DNA from: Hygrocybe punicea
Taxonomy: Eukaryota; Basidiomycota; Agaricomycetes; Agaricales; Hygrophoraceae
Length of the DNA: 64,000 bases
Assembly (NCBI GenBank): GCA_963556145.1
Contig: OY744462.1
Span: 248,001 to 312,000 of the forward strand
Reading direction: 5' to 3'
This document shows, piece by piece, positions 43,577 through 55,636 of the stretch. The notes beneath the pieces were generated by a model. It searched no databases, was not told the DNA's origin, and saw only the letters and a list, made by a program, of their open reading frames with translations. Both the position numbers and the translations under genes were made by a program. The first letter of the stretch is position 1. Each line of letters starts with the position of its first letter.

Positions 43577-46500
43577 CTAGTGGGGTGTGGGCCATTGCTT
43601 TGCATGGCATGTTACTCGTCCCTCTTTTTAGCAAGAGAACAAATGTTAAGATTGAGCATATATAAACAGTACAGCATTATTACCATTACATGACAATAAC
43701 TCAATATTTGAAAAGTCATCTATATCACCTTCATTAATACAAATTGATCTGGTTGATATACCATCATGAAACCATACCATACTGTTGATGAATATGTGGG
43801 CAGTAAAATGTGCATCACCATAGTACACAATTCCTCTCAATGTGAAAGCAGTGGATATGTCATCAATTGACAAGTTTATAACTTGACTAACTATTAAATT
43901 CTCAATAGAGTCAACTGTAAACATGATTAGAGGTGGAATTTTGTTAAATGCAATAAATTTAGTAATCTCTCCCCAACACAATTGACATTTGTGCCGTTGT
44001 CTATCAACTATGATTTGAGCAAGACATGCTGAGATTGTTCCAGAAAATGAATATGAACAATGAAAGATGGCATCACATCTATCATTTTCCAGAATGGTTA
44101 TGTTTTCACAATTGATACATTTAAGACAAGTTGAAGTCATTGGTTCATTTGCTTTCATTATATAATGGGCCAAATCACTTATGGCAATGCCAACTTGACC
44201 ATAAGGAAATATTTCGGGTTTATCTTGATGCAATAAATGTCTGATTGTATTTCTAACTGTTTCTAAATCTGTTGTGTGATTCTTGGATTGTTTGAATCCT
44301 AAGCTCAAAATCTTTAATATTTCATTGATGCTATTGAATCTTTTTTTCCAACTTGATGGATCTTCATTCCACATTGCTAGTAGTATTGTAAAGAGTGAAT
44401 CGTAAGCACAGCTCCAATCTTGCGCATCCCAAATAAACCCTTTTGGTTCATTTAATTCAATAGTACTTGTTTTTCATCTTTTTTTCACAATGGAAGATGA
44501 ACTTACAACTTGTTGTAATTTTTGTTTTTTATTTTGCAATACATTGGCTGTGGAATTTTTATGAGTGACAGTGATTGGAACAGTTCCTTTTGCAGGAACA
44601 AAGTTGAGGTTTCTGTAATCTGCCTTTTGATTTTTGTTCATATGTTTAATTAATTGCCATGGAGAGGGCTGTGTTGTGTATTGATTTAGTTGCTCCGTGG
44701 CTTTCCATGCAATAGCATGATGAATGTTTTTTGGAATATATGACTTTCCTTTCCATTTTCTAAATTGATCAATGATAGAATTTCGCTGATCTCCCTTGAC
44801 ATGGTCTGGTAAGAGTCCTTGATATTTCAGTTTGATAATCTCATCAAGCAGTTCTAATTCCCTGAATTCTTGCCTGAGATATCCAGAAGCACCACCTGTA
44901 ATTACTTTAGGATCAAAGCCTTACATGATGATAGTTCCTACTGCAGATGCACTTCTTGATAAGCAAGTATAGTAGGATTGGTGGTTTCTACAACTACTGA
45001 GGTCGACCACATTGTTAGGATGAGTATGTCCTTGACATGCATAATCAGTCATTGCAAAATTAGGTAGTACCAACACTTGTTCTCTTGACAAAGATATCAC
45101 ATCATCATTGGGTAATGAGCACATGGTGGAAGTGACATGTTTTGTAATCGGCACCACATTTTCAGGAAGTCCTTCTATGTTAATTTTTTTTGGAGGATTC
45201 AATAATCTGACAAATAAAGTGTCCAGTACAGTTTGTTGTTCTGGACCTATTGCACTCTGCCAACCCACAACCATGCCCTCTGCTCCTTTGGTAATGCAGC
45301 ACTCCGTTGCATCATTGTTTCTCAGCATCACTGGCATGCATACACATAAGTCCAATCTTCCTGGTATATGCTCAGAGGATGATGCATGTGGTTGGCTCCA
45401 AAGTAGCTGTTGGAGTGAAGGTTCCAATATCTTTGTGTGTCGAATAGGATCCAAAATTGTTGACATGTGATGAGATTTTCTTTTGCTATTGGAACCAGTA
45501 GGATCATTCCATCTGTCTATAGAATAGAATGATGTTAATGGTCTTCTATTTTCAGCAGCAAAACGTTGAATACCAAGTTCATTGATTTTGTCTTTTTGTG
45601 CATTTAATGCAGTTACAACTGATACATTCCTGAATTTCTTTTGGGCTAATTTTAGATCATTTGGACCTTTTCCTGCAACACGAGTACGAAGAAATGCAAT
45701 ATCATTGGGAGTACATGCTTTGTATCTTATGTTTTCCAACGCCTGTCTCAGTTGGACATCTTCTTTTGACTGATTGGTTTGTCTCATATTTTCACGTAAT
45801 ATAACAACTGTTGTAATCTGATGCCAAAGAGCTTTGCCTATAGCAGCTTCCTGATTTGCTATAGTTTGACTGGAATTTATTTGGACACCAACGGTTCCAG
45901 AGTACAAAGGAGCACCACTCATAGCTGGTGGAAGTTGGCCAAAATCTCCTGCAAATATCATATTAATGCCACCAAAGGATTCATCATAAACACCACGTGC
46001 TTTTGCACACTGAGCACTGATTTTGTATATATCTCTGCAAGATAACATTGACACCTCATCAATGAAAATGTAATCCACACCATCAAGATTGGCACGGACT
46101 TGTGCAAGGGAACGAGATGAACCCCCATGATTAATTCCCAGAATTGAGTGATATGTAGATCCATTAACAAGGGCAGCAGCACCACCAGTTGGTGCAAGAA
46201 CCACAAACCGATGATTTTCATTGTGTTTACCAAAGAAACTAGTCAATGCTTTGATGACTTGTGATTTCCCTGTGCCTGCCATCCCACCAAGATACATGTG
46301 TAGCTTATCAGAACTGTTAATCAAGGTAGAGTGATTGGCAATGATATGAAATGCTCTCTTTTGGTCAGTGTTCAACTTGTAATCCTTGATAGTTACATCA
46401 ATAAGATGACGATCAGCTCTGTTTGCAGGAATAAACAAATGGTTGATGTATGCTGCATCCACTATCTTGACATCATTATATTGAAAATTTCCCAATTTAT

Positions 46501-49500
46501 TTATGGTTGCCGTGTTTGTTGGTAAATTTTTATTTCTGTCATCGATGATTTCCTTTTTCTTTGCAAGGACTGCAGTTCTCCACAATTTTGCTGATTGTAC
46601 TACAGGTGGTTCTATAGGTATCAATGGTCCTATATCTGGGGTACCATCAATACAATCATCGAGCCACCCTGACCTTTTCAAAGTTCTTTCAGCTATCAGC
46701 ATTTGATCTTTCCTCTTTTGTCCTTTTTGACCAAGTTTCAGGAGTATTTCTGTGTCATTATTGTCTTCATCAATATTGTTGTTGAAGTCATCGCCATTAA
46801 ATGCAAATTCAGCATTGTGCATGTCATCCAGTTCATCAAGACCGTTTGAGGTCGCCCATGAATACCTTATATCTGCAGTATTATTCTTCTGACGTTTAGC
46901 AGAGAAATCATCTCTTGCATCCAAACACTCATACTGCAGACCAAAGTATTTCATGATCTCCAGCTCTCTTTTAGAAAACTCATGGTCTATAAAAGCATTA
47001 TCCCATGATTGTAATTTACATTTGAGTTCTTTGCCACTTCTCCATGGCTTGAAAAATGTTAACATTGTACAACAATAATATTCTCGATCACCATGGTCAG
47101 CCCTTGGCAAAGTGTTTGGAATAAAATTAGGAACTATGAAAGGATCATTCCCTTTCATTTTGGCATGGTGGGTAAGATATTGTGGATGATTGGAATATAA
47201 AGTATAATCATTTTCAATTTTTGTCAATTTATTAAGATCAACTTCATTTGTTTTATCAGCTATTTCTGAACCTGCATTTTTATTCAAACCATCAGGTTTT
47301 GGAATTTCATCTATCTCCATGAGTATATCATTATCAATGACATCAGACAAGTTGTCATCACTGGAATAGTCAACATTAGTAGGTTCAGTGCAAGAGTCAG
47401 ACAAATCATGACAGCCTAGATTGTCCAAAATATGGTTTTGCATGGGTTCTTTTCTGGCCCTTTTGGTTTTTGTTTTGGTGCGTCTTTTATTTGGTTCCAT
47501 AGTGGCGAGACGTATCCAGTCATACAGTGATACATTATCATACAAGGCGGGTCTGAACATATAATTATTTACTTTGGAAAGTCCAATGTATGTGCCATTA
47601 TTCTTACCAATAACAACCTTTTGTGCATTGTTTTGGTCTTCACATATATTAGCAATTTCTTCATCAGACCATGCACTGATAACCTCTTTAACATAAGATC
47701 TCCAAAAGAATGGCACGAATTTATGACTGGTGTAGTGATCAGGATTTCCAAGGACATATAATGAAGCCATTGGAGCACCAATTTCCATTTTGGAGGTGAG
47801 TGAATTGACTATTTGTGTAAACAGTTTTCTGACTTTGTCTTTTCTTTTCAGGTCGCCACCAATCATTTCAGAATTCTTATCAAAAATACTTTTTATCACT
47901 TCAAAAATACTATAGGTCTTCAAGGAGAATTTTGTAATATAATCTGTTATGTATGCAACTATGGCCTTTATAGCAGTACCTGATAATAAGCTGGTCACAT
48001 CAGAATTGCATCATAGCATATATGTAACTTCAGGTGTCACTGTGTTCATCCAAGGTTCACCATGCTTGAGGTTGAGAGCACCAGTGTTAGGTTCTACAAA
48101 AGTTTGTTGAAAGATATCATGGGGAAATCGTCATTTACATTCACCTTTCGAATTAAGACAATATGGCTTTTTTTTGCCGTCATGCCTGTTATGTACATTT
48201 AATCGCAATAAAAGATCATCTACAAAATCTTGAAACCTTTGCCACCATGTTGATCTTTTGTCGTGATATTGACAATTCATGGAACAATTATATGATGGTG
48301 GATCTGGCATGACACATGTTGGTGGTTGATATTCATGTTTCAACATTGTCTGTTCCATTTTCTGTGATACCTCATCTTTAGAACCTGTCATGAATTGTCC
48401 TACACACAAACTTTCCAAGTATTCCACTAATCTTTTCTGAAAGTCGGAATTTTCACCCATAATTTTGTCACGTATTTCCTGAGGTGTAAGGCATCCCTTT
48501 ATCCACAACAGCATATGAAGATGCAAGGTAAGACGTCCTTGTTCCTCTACCGTTGCATAATAACCTGATGTGTTTCCGTACAGGCCAGGATGAGATTCAT
48601 TTATTCCTAATATATGTTTGATGAACATTTCAGTAGTAAAGTGAAAGAAGCGGGCTCCAGCAACTGGATTGTTTGCAATTAGTTTGTAACAATCCTGGGG
48701 TAGACGTAGTTTAGGATAAAACTTTTCTTTGTTGTCAGCATAATATAAGCATAGTGGGTGATTGATGTCTGCAGGTGCAAAAGTGATAAACCAAGTCGGA
48801 GCACCAATATAGGATATCAGAGACCAAATCTCATTTCGCATGTATTTCTTGTTAGTAATTGAACCTTTGACCTGACCAGCTACGTGATCCAGATCAGAAA
48901 TGAGTTTATAGCATGCTTTCTCTTCTGATGTATCCGGTTTGACTCTATCACCTCTAGATAATCTTTTAGAGAGGTCATCCAAAACAGCTGTATTGATATT
49001 CATCAGGCGATCTGCAATATCATTGAAATTATGTTTATTAGTCAACAAATATCCTCCGGTTGTACTGTCCTTGAGTTGTTCTTGATTGAATGCAATCAAT
49101 GGAAAATAGGGATCAGTTTGAAATCTTTTGTCATGGTACATCAGAAGATGCCTTTTGTGCATCATATCACTGATGCTTAAAACATCCTTGTCAATGCTGC
49201 TAATACCACCCACGCCATATGGAAATAGGCAGGGGAACATCATAGGATATAACTGAGGATTATTAAAGAACGATTCTGGATTTCTAGCATGGCTTATGGC
49301 AAGAACACCACCATGGTCATCTATCAAGTGCTTGGTTGCTCCAGCTATTAATGCCTTTGGACTTGTAATATCTAGATTTTCGCCAGTTACCCCACTAACA
49401 ACAAAGGGACAAGGCCCATCTTCCACACCATCTTCCTCTTCATTGTCAAATGCACTAGTGGCTTCCGGTTCCTTATTTGTGTCTGCTGGTCGATATGCAA

Positions 49501-51400
49501 CCACAACAGGAATTCCATGATCTGGATATTGTGCTAGATTTTCATAGGAGATATCTAAATCATAGTAATTCATGTGATTCAATTTCAGCCATTCTAAAGC
49601 TGCAGAAACTCGCATTCGGCGAACCAATAAAGGTGTTCGCTCCATGTCTTCTGGAGTTGGTCTGGCAGGACCCGTGAAAATGAAGGCTAGCACTTCATCA
49701 AGTTCTTTAATTGTTGGAGGGAACCGTTGATATATCTTTGGTGTTGGATTTTGAAACATGATGGCATTTGCTTTCATTTTATGCATCCCAGATGAGACAC
49801 GAACAATACATTTGTTGTGACGAACACGGGCAATCAAAAGTTGTTCAGCAAATGTTAGATTTTGAAGTTGTGCAGGAATTCTTCCCATCCAAAGTCCATT
49901 TGCCAAAGCATATTTGGGAGTTTGGCCTTTATTCAGACTGAGCACACATGGTTTGCATATCCATTTACATGTGTTATCTAGCACTGGACCTTTGATATCC
50001 TCTATTGGATCAGAACAATGATATCGTTCACATCTTGTGATTCCCATATTGTCTCTAGTTAATATTTTCAGATTAACCTTTGTCTTTGACAATAAAGACA
50101 TGTTCTTCAATGCAACCAATTGACTGCACACGGCACACCCACTTTCTTGAAAACATTCAGGTGATGTATCTCTGCACCAGTTGCTGATTATGGTTTCCTT
50201 CAATTCAATAGATGGTGGAGGAGGAGGAAATGATTGCTCATCTGACTTGTCCAATTCTTCTTTCATTTTAGTCTGAGTTTCTTCTGTTCCGCACTCATAT
50301 GTTTCTGTCATTTGTTGTCTTTTGTACCACTCTTTACACTTATCTTTATTTGATTTAATATCATGCACATGAAAAATAGAAACATGAGTATCACAAGCTG
50401 AACAATTATGCCTCATTAATGCCACAGATAGATCTTGTCCATGTAATCTTCGTAATGTCTTTGACAAATATATACCATGTATTGTTGTTATTTCACCAAT
50501 ATCATTCACCGTCAACTTTGGCAGAAGTTCATGTAAAGACATTTTAACACATACATATTTTTTTCTATCTCCATATAAAGTGTTGGCTGTTTGTTGATCA
50601 ATATGCCCCACATATTCGAATAATATGTCAGAATCATGGTTGATATTATTAGACGGTAGCATGAAAGATTGAAGAAAGCTAAACTTGAATGTTGGTATTC
50701 GTTTACCACCACCAATGTAGTCATATCTATGAACAGAATTTATATATAAAGATTTAAACAAGTTTCTGAATAAATTCAAATTGAACACAATTATGTTTGA
50801 ACGGCTATGCCATATTATGAAACATAGTGTGGTCCACAGCAACGTTGCATGTGATAGAGAACTAGTAATGCAATGAAATAAATATGATCTGAAATCATGT
50901 CGTCTCAATAGCGATCGTATGAGCAATGCATTGATCATTTTACAACGACATTGGACAGTGATAGGTTTGAGAAGACAATACAAAGCAAAGAGATATTTAG
51001 AAGGTAAGAAATATGTTCTGGCATATTGAATAGAATGTAATTGCATATTGAATGCGCTATCTTTAAATGTAGTCCAAGCGAATAATGCATTGAGCGTCAA
51101 AGTATTATTTGTTATTTCATTGAACCTTACACATTGTGTTGCATTTATGTGCATCAGTATTGTTGCATCGCCCTGATCTGGGGCAAACTCATGTTCTATG
51201 AGTTTTCTTTGAAAAACACCCAATTCTTGGGTCAAGGTCGATATCAAAGGAACGGAAATTGGTTCAAGAGAGATATACATAAGTTGGTCTTGGCATAGTT
51301 GTGGAAATATGGTTGCGTTGGCAAGGAAATGTAGAACAGTCAAAACCGCAATGCAGATATGGATGGTATCGTGGAGATTCATGTGGATTGGTGATAGTAA
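43577..51400 (-). mobile_element. Helitron (Rep-helicase type)
   Basis: The whole frame 51382-43646 lies on the minus strand. A likely 3' terminus sits at 43577: minus-strand CTAG followed by T, preceded by a small hairpin with stem GCCAT/ATGGC (43591-43608) about 10 bases upstream. This is the form of Helitron 3' ends. The 5' TC terminus beyond 51382 could not be placed. Confidence 0.75.
43646..51382 (-). pseudogene. Helitron Rep-helicase protein, one frame with four stops
   Basis: Rolling-circle replicase/helicase. The 7,737 bases form a single frame of 2,579 codons. Stops are at 48133-48131 and 48013-48011 (TGA), 44923-44921 (TAA) and 44476-44474 (TGA). Around codons 950-960 is the HUH motif in RLTLHLHMLLW; around 1,140-1,147 the paired tyrosines in AYITDYITK. 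The PIF1-like helicase has Walker A GGMAGTGKS (about 1,697) and Walker B IFIDEVSML (about 1,775), with later helicase motifs up to YTCLSRSA. After 44476 comes a C-terminal domain with WDAQDWSCAYDSLFTIL and GDAHFTAHI, reminiscent of a Cys/His peptidase fold. Restoring CGA or CAA at the stops would reopen the frame. The copy is inactive as it stands unless stops are bypassed. Confidence 0.9.
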
Positions 51401-51667
51401 GAGAAAGCACCGCCCATGTATCTATTTAACTAGTTAAGTGGTTCGGATCATGAACAACAATTAACACAATTGGATTGATCATATGACATTATCTTATTTG
51501 TAAGCTCTTCCAAAAACATCATAAGGTGTGCCTGAAGCTTTATAATGTTTTTATTCAATTGAATGTTTTTGTAACATACCTAATATTCCGGTACTGAATA
51601 GTCATAGCTTTCCTTGGAGTGATGGTTATGCTTGCCACCATATGAGGGGGATTTGTTATAGTTGTCA

Positions 51668-51887
51668 CAGGGGATGGATGAGGAATTTTTACCATCAAAT
51701 AATATTGAGATATCCACTCAAATATTAAAATTATTTTTGTTGTTATCATAAGTCTGAAAACGTTGTAAAAAGTGGATAACGATATGTTTTCAACATTTTT
51801 GGACTTATGATAGCAACAAAACAATTTCAATATTTGAGTGGATGTTTCAATATTATTTGATGGCAAAAATTCCTCATCCGTCTCCTA
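51668..51887. mobile_element. 220-bp TIR element beside the Helitron 5' side
   Basis: The ends YAGGRGAYGGATGAGGAATT pair over about 85 bases (ACCATCAAATAATATTGA, then CCACTCAAATATT). The left end is CAGGGGATGG, the right TAGGAGACGG on the complement, a form that fits hAT termini. No duplicated 8-bp flank was found. Confidence 0.65.
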
Positions 51888-52335
51888 TGTGTATCCCCAT
51901 TTAATTGGTCCATAAAGTTGGCAGTTTTGGTTTATTACATATATTCAATTTGAATGTTCATTAGCTCGAGTCATAATAATCCAAGGTTGTCCTTCTCATG
52001 TTACCTGTGGTGGCTGTACTATGACAAACGTGAACTGAAATTAATACATTTAATTTAGACAAACAGATTTTCAGTCACCAAGATCGATGTCTTATGTGAT
52101 ATCTGTGTCTGCTTATTATCGTGCTCAATTGTTATGGTCATAGGAAAGTAACACAAGCCATTTTCAATAGAGCAAAAAAAGAATTGTACAGATATTGTAC
52201 AAATGTAAAGAATGGCGGTAGAGGAGGACGTTGAGGGCACAGATTATCATTACCAGAACTCAACGACTGAGATAAAAGTGTCTTTAGTCAAATATAATTA
52301 ATACTCCACAAAAAGAGGACTTACAGCACCCGAAA
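51888..52335. other. Non-coding interval
   Basis: No credible frame or repeat is seen between the TIR element and the end of the next gene. Confidence 0.5.
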
Positions 52336-54264
52336 TTAAGGCCCAGGGTCCAGTTTGGATGTCGACGCCTTGGGAGATGAAGACCTCGTTTGGCTCGGAG
52401 GAATGGAGACTAGGATATTGGGAGAAACGATATTGCTCCAATCTACATCCATTAATAAACCGCCTGACTCCGCAGGGGTCGACGACTGATGGCGTGACGA
52501 TGCACGCGTATTGGGACGGAATCCTAGGATATTGACATGATCAGATGTGAAATCTATATAGAGTGTGATGTACATACCTGGAGTCGGAGACTTCTTCGGA
52601 GGCTTCACTGGCTGGAGTGTTTCTGCAATAATGCCGCTTGCTCCGATGCCAGATCCAGCTTCCTCCTCTTTGCTGTCTCGCCGTCCTCATGATCGCCGCT
52701 GAGAGACTCCTGTATGGGTTCGGGAGGTCCATCGTTGTCATGCATGATTATATCGTCATCAGAAATCATCAACCCGCCCCATTCCGGCAAGTCCAACTTT
52801 GCAGATTCCAGTGGCACATCATCCGCCTCGGAGGAGATGGGTGGTTTAACTTCCACCATCAATTTTTCGGATTCCGATTTCTTGGATCCGCGCGACGGCC
52901 CAATTTCGACAGCGACTGCGACATGTCAGTGCATTATTCAGAGCAAAGTGAGTAACGTACACATTTGAGCCTTGGATCGTTTCTTCTTTACCGGGGCTAC
53001 GTCCTCCTCCATCTTGATATCGTCTATGCATGAATGAATAATTTGCGTTATAATCTTGATATTTAGAATTTAATAACTCACCCTCAGCGTCGTCATCGGG
53101 TTTGGACTTCACGGTGCGTTCTGTGATGATGAGGAGTTACCGTGTGTGATGATCACAGACAATGACACTACTTACTGGGCTTGGGCTTGGGCTTGGGCTT
53201 GGGCTTGGGCTTCTTTTTATCCTTCTCGGATGAATTGTCTGTGCCACCTGCGTCACCTGAATATTCAATACATCTATCCACTGATATGGGTGAAAACGTT
53301 TACAAACCAGCGGAAGATACCTTCTGTGTTCCGGCTGATTTTGACTTCGCTTTGCCCTTGCCCTTGCCCTGGGGAACCAGCTCTTCTGCAAATGTATTAT
53401 ATTATTAGCACATTCACACATGTAATTCTAGATCACACCTTCATCGTCCTCCGCCACATCGGCATCGACGAGGAAGCTATGTCCTTTACACCATGCAATA
53501 ACCTGACCGATGATTTCGAGCTTTGTGGCATCTGGCAGCCCACCAAACGACCAATTTGCAAAGGTTCCGCTGTGCCATGCTGGCACGGATTCGTCGTATT
53601 TTGCCCAATCTATGATGCCAGACGTGAGATTTCATTTGGCCAGAAATGCATATATCTACTCACCTAGGTCCTCGGGCTTGATCTTGGTGTTCACGGCGCC
53701 ATGTTGAATCAAAGCGGATGGAGAGTGCTTGCCGACATAAAACTCTTTGAGGAGCCAATCATCGAAGATCTTGCTTCGCCAGTCACGGGTGACCTCGTTG
53801 GCCCGTTTTGCGACCAAAACCTCTGCCCAAATTTCATCCATGATGGTGTCGGTATACTTGAGGTAATCCCGGAGTGAATCGGTCCCTTCCTTATCGTTTT
53901 TGATGTAGTCCGGCGAGTAGTTGGGTGCCTTGTTGTATGCGATGGCTGCTGTCGCGTAGATGTACATATCCATTTGATAAATTAAGCGACGGAGCGGTTC
54001 CTCGTATCGTTCGGGCATTTTGCGCCATAACTCGCCTCGGGCGGTGGCATTGTGGGGGCGAGTCTTCAGTACATATAGGTTACGAGAAAAGACGGGGACG
54101 GTGCCGGAATCCTTGTTGGGTGCCGGAATCTTGGGCGGGACCATGTACTGGATTTGGAAAATGCGATGCAGCTCCTGCAGCTTTTTGGGCGGCGCATCAG
54201 GCCAGTATTTGAAAGCCGCGGGATTGACAGCAGGAGTCGAGGTTTTGACGACAGGCAAGGACAT
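52336..54264 (-). CDS. Unknown multi-exon protein, Lys/Pro-rich centre (cassette gene A)
   Basis: Start chosen at ATG 54264 (MSLPVVKTSTPAVNPAAFKY). Exon 1 runs to 53664 and joins by GTGAGT to 53609-53439 (DWAKYDESVPAWHSGTFANW, GHSFLVDADVAEDDEG). It then joins 53385-53321, with KGKGKAKSKSAG. A PK-repeat exon follows (53256-53176, KKKPKPKPKPKPKP, frame to be confirmed). Then come DIKMEEDVAPVKKKRSKAQM, an acidic exon with DDDIIMHDNDGPPEPIQESL, and a last exon ending SKLDPGP. The N-terminal 250 residues look like a folded helical domain; the rest alternates basic and acidic stretches as in nuclear proteins. I do not recognise the family. It lies left of hairpin array 1 and points away from genes B-D. 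Confidence 0.5.
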
Positions 54265-54626
54265 GGTAGATGTAGTGGAACCGTTTTGGTGGGCATCTGA
54301 GAGTAGAAATGAGGGGAACGGAAAACGTTGGATGTCAGGGTCGATGCCCTGGCCTATGAGGGAACTGGCCAAGTCAGATGACCTGTCAACAACACATGTT
54401 CGGCATTGCATACATTGATCGGACACGCGGTGTACAAATAACATACAACCAAACATGGTGTACTTAATTCTCAAGTTTTGCCGTAATACATCCTTAAAAT
54501 GTCGATAAGCACTATTTGTCATGTAGCTATACAAATATATATTCTTAACTTATGACATGGCAAAGAGGCCGAACAAGCTTGATGCTAATATATATAATGG
54601 TATGATGATTAACATAGATATGAATT

Positions 54627-55355
54627 GTCGAACACTTGTCGAACACTTGTCGAACAGGCCGAACAGTGTTTGACAAGTGTTTGACAAGTCATTTCCACGT
54701 TAATAAATCAAGTGGAATATTTATTAACGTAGATACGGCTTGTCGAACACATGTCGAACAGGCCGAACACTGTTCGACAAGTGTTCGACAAGTCATTGCT
54801 TGGTTAATAAATTAAGTTGAATATATATTCACGTGGATATGGCTTGTCGAACACTTGTCGAACAGGCCGAACACTGTTCGACAAATGTTCAACAAGTCAT
54901 TGCTTTGTTAATAAATCAAGTGGAATATTTATTAACGTAGATACAGCTTGTCGAACACTTGTCGAACAGGCTGAACACTGTTCGACAAGTGTTCGACAAG
55001 TCAATGCTACGTCAGTGAATTAAGTGTAATATATATTAACGTAGCAATGGCTTGTCGAACGCTTGTCGAACAGGCCGAACACTGTTCGACAAGTGTTCGA
55101 CAAGTCATTGTGCTGTTAATAAATTAAGTGTAATATATCTTAACGTAGCAATGGCTTGTCGAACACTTGTCGAACAGGCCGAACACTTAATTTATTAACA
55201 AAGCAATGACTTGTCGAACACTTGTCGAACAGGCCGAACACTGTTCAACAAGTGTTCGACAAGCCATACGGACATTGATTAACGCAACAAGATGCATATG
55301 ACTAACCGAACACTTGCCGAACAGTGTTCGGCCTGTTTGACACGTGTTCGGCAGG
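54627..55355. repeat. Hairpin repeat array 1, about 102-bp period
   Basis: About eight units. The core is CTTGTCGAACACTTGTCGAA followed by CAGGCCGAACACTGTTCG and then ACAAGTGTTCGACAAG. The 23-base arms are reverse complements around a GCCGAACA loop. Units are separated by an AT-rich spacer with TTAATAAATCAAGTGGAATA and TTAACGTAGATA. The sixth unit is truncated and the eighth is inverted. The array lies between gene A and gene B. Confidence 0.92.
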
Positions 55356-55636
55356 TCGTTATATTGTTATTCATTCTAAAGACAAATATGGGTGCACAAC
55401 GAAAACCTTGCCGAACAAACCAGGGGAGCCTCATTGTTGCCGTTGTCACCTGACACGAATCCGATATCATTGATAGTCAAAAGGATTATCCAAACTTGAT
55501 TAACTCTTCTTCTCCTTCACACTCAGCATCTCACCACACATCCCGAGTTATAGAACACATACTGGTATATCACAATACCATTTTGGACCCCGTTGAATTT
55601 ACAAACTAACATATTCTGATCTGTTAGACTTTCAAT

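Noticed and set aside
54627..55355. CRISPR array
   Set aside because: Repeats are long palindromes with similar, not unique, spacers, in eukaryotic DNA with spliced genes. No cas gene is present.
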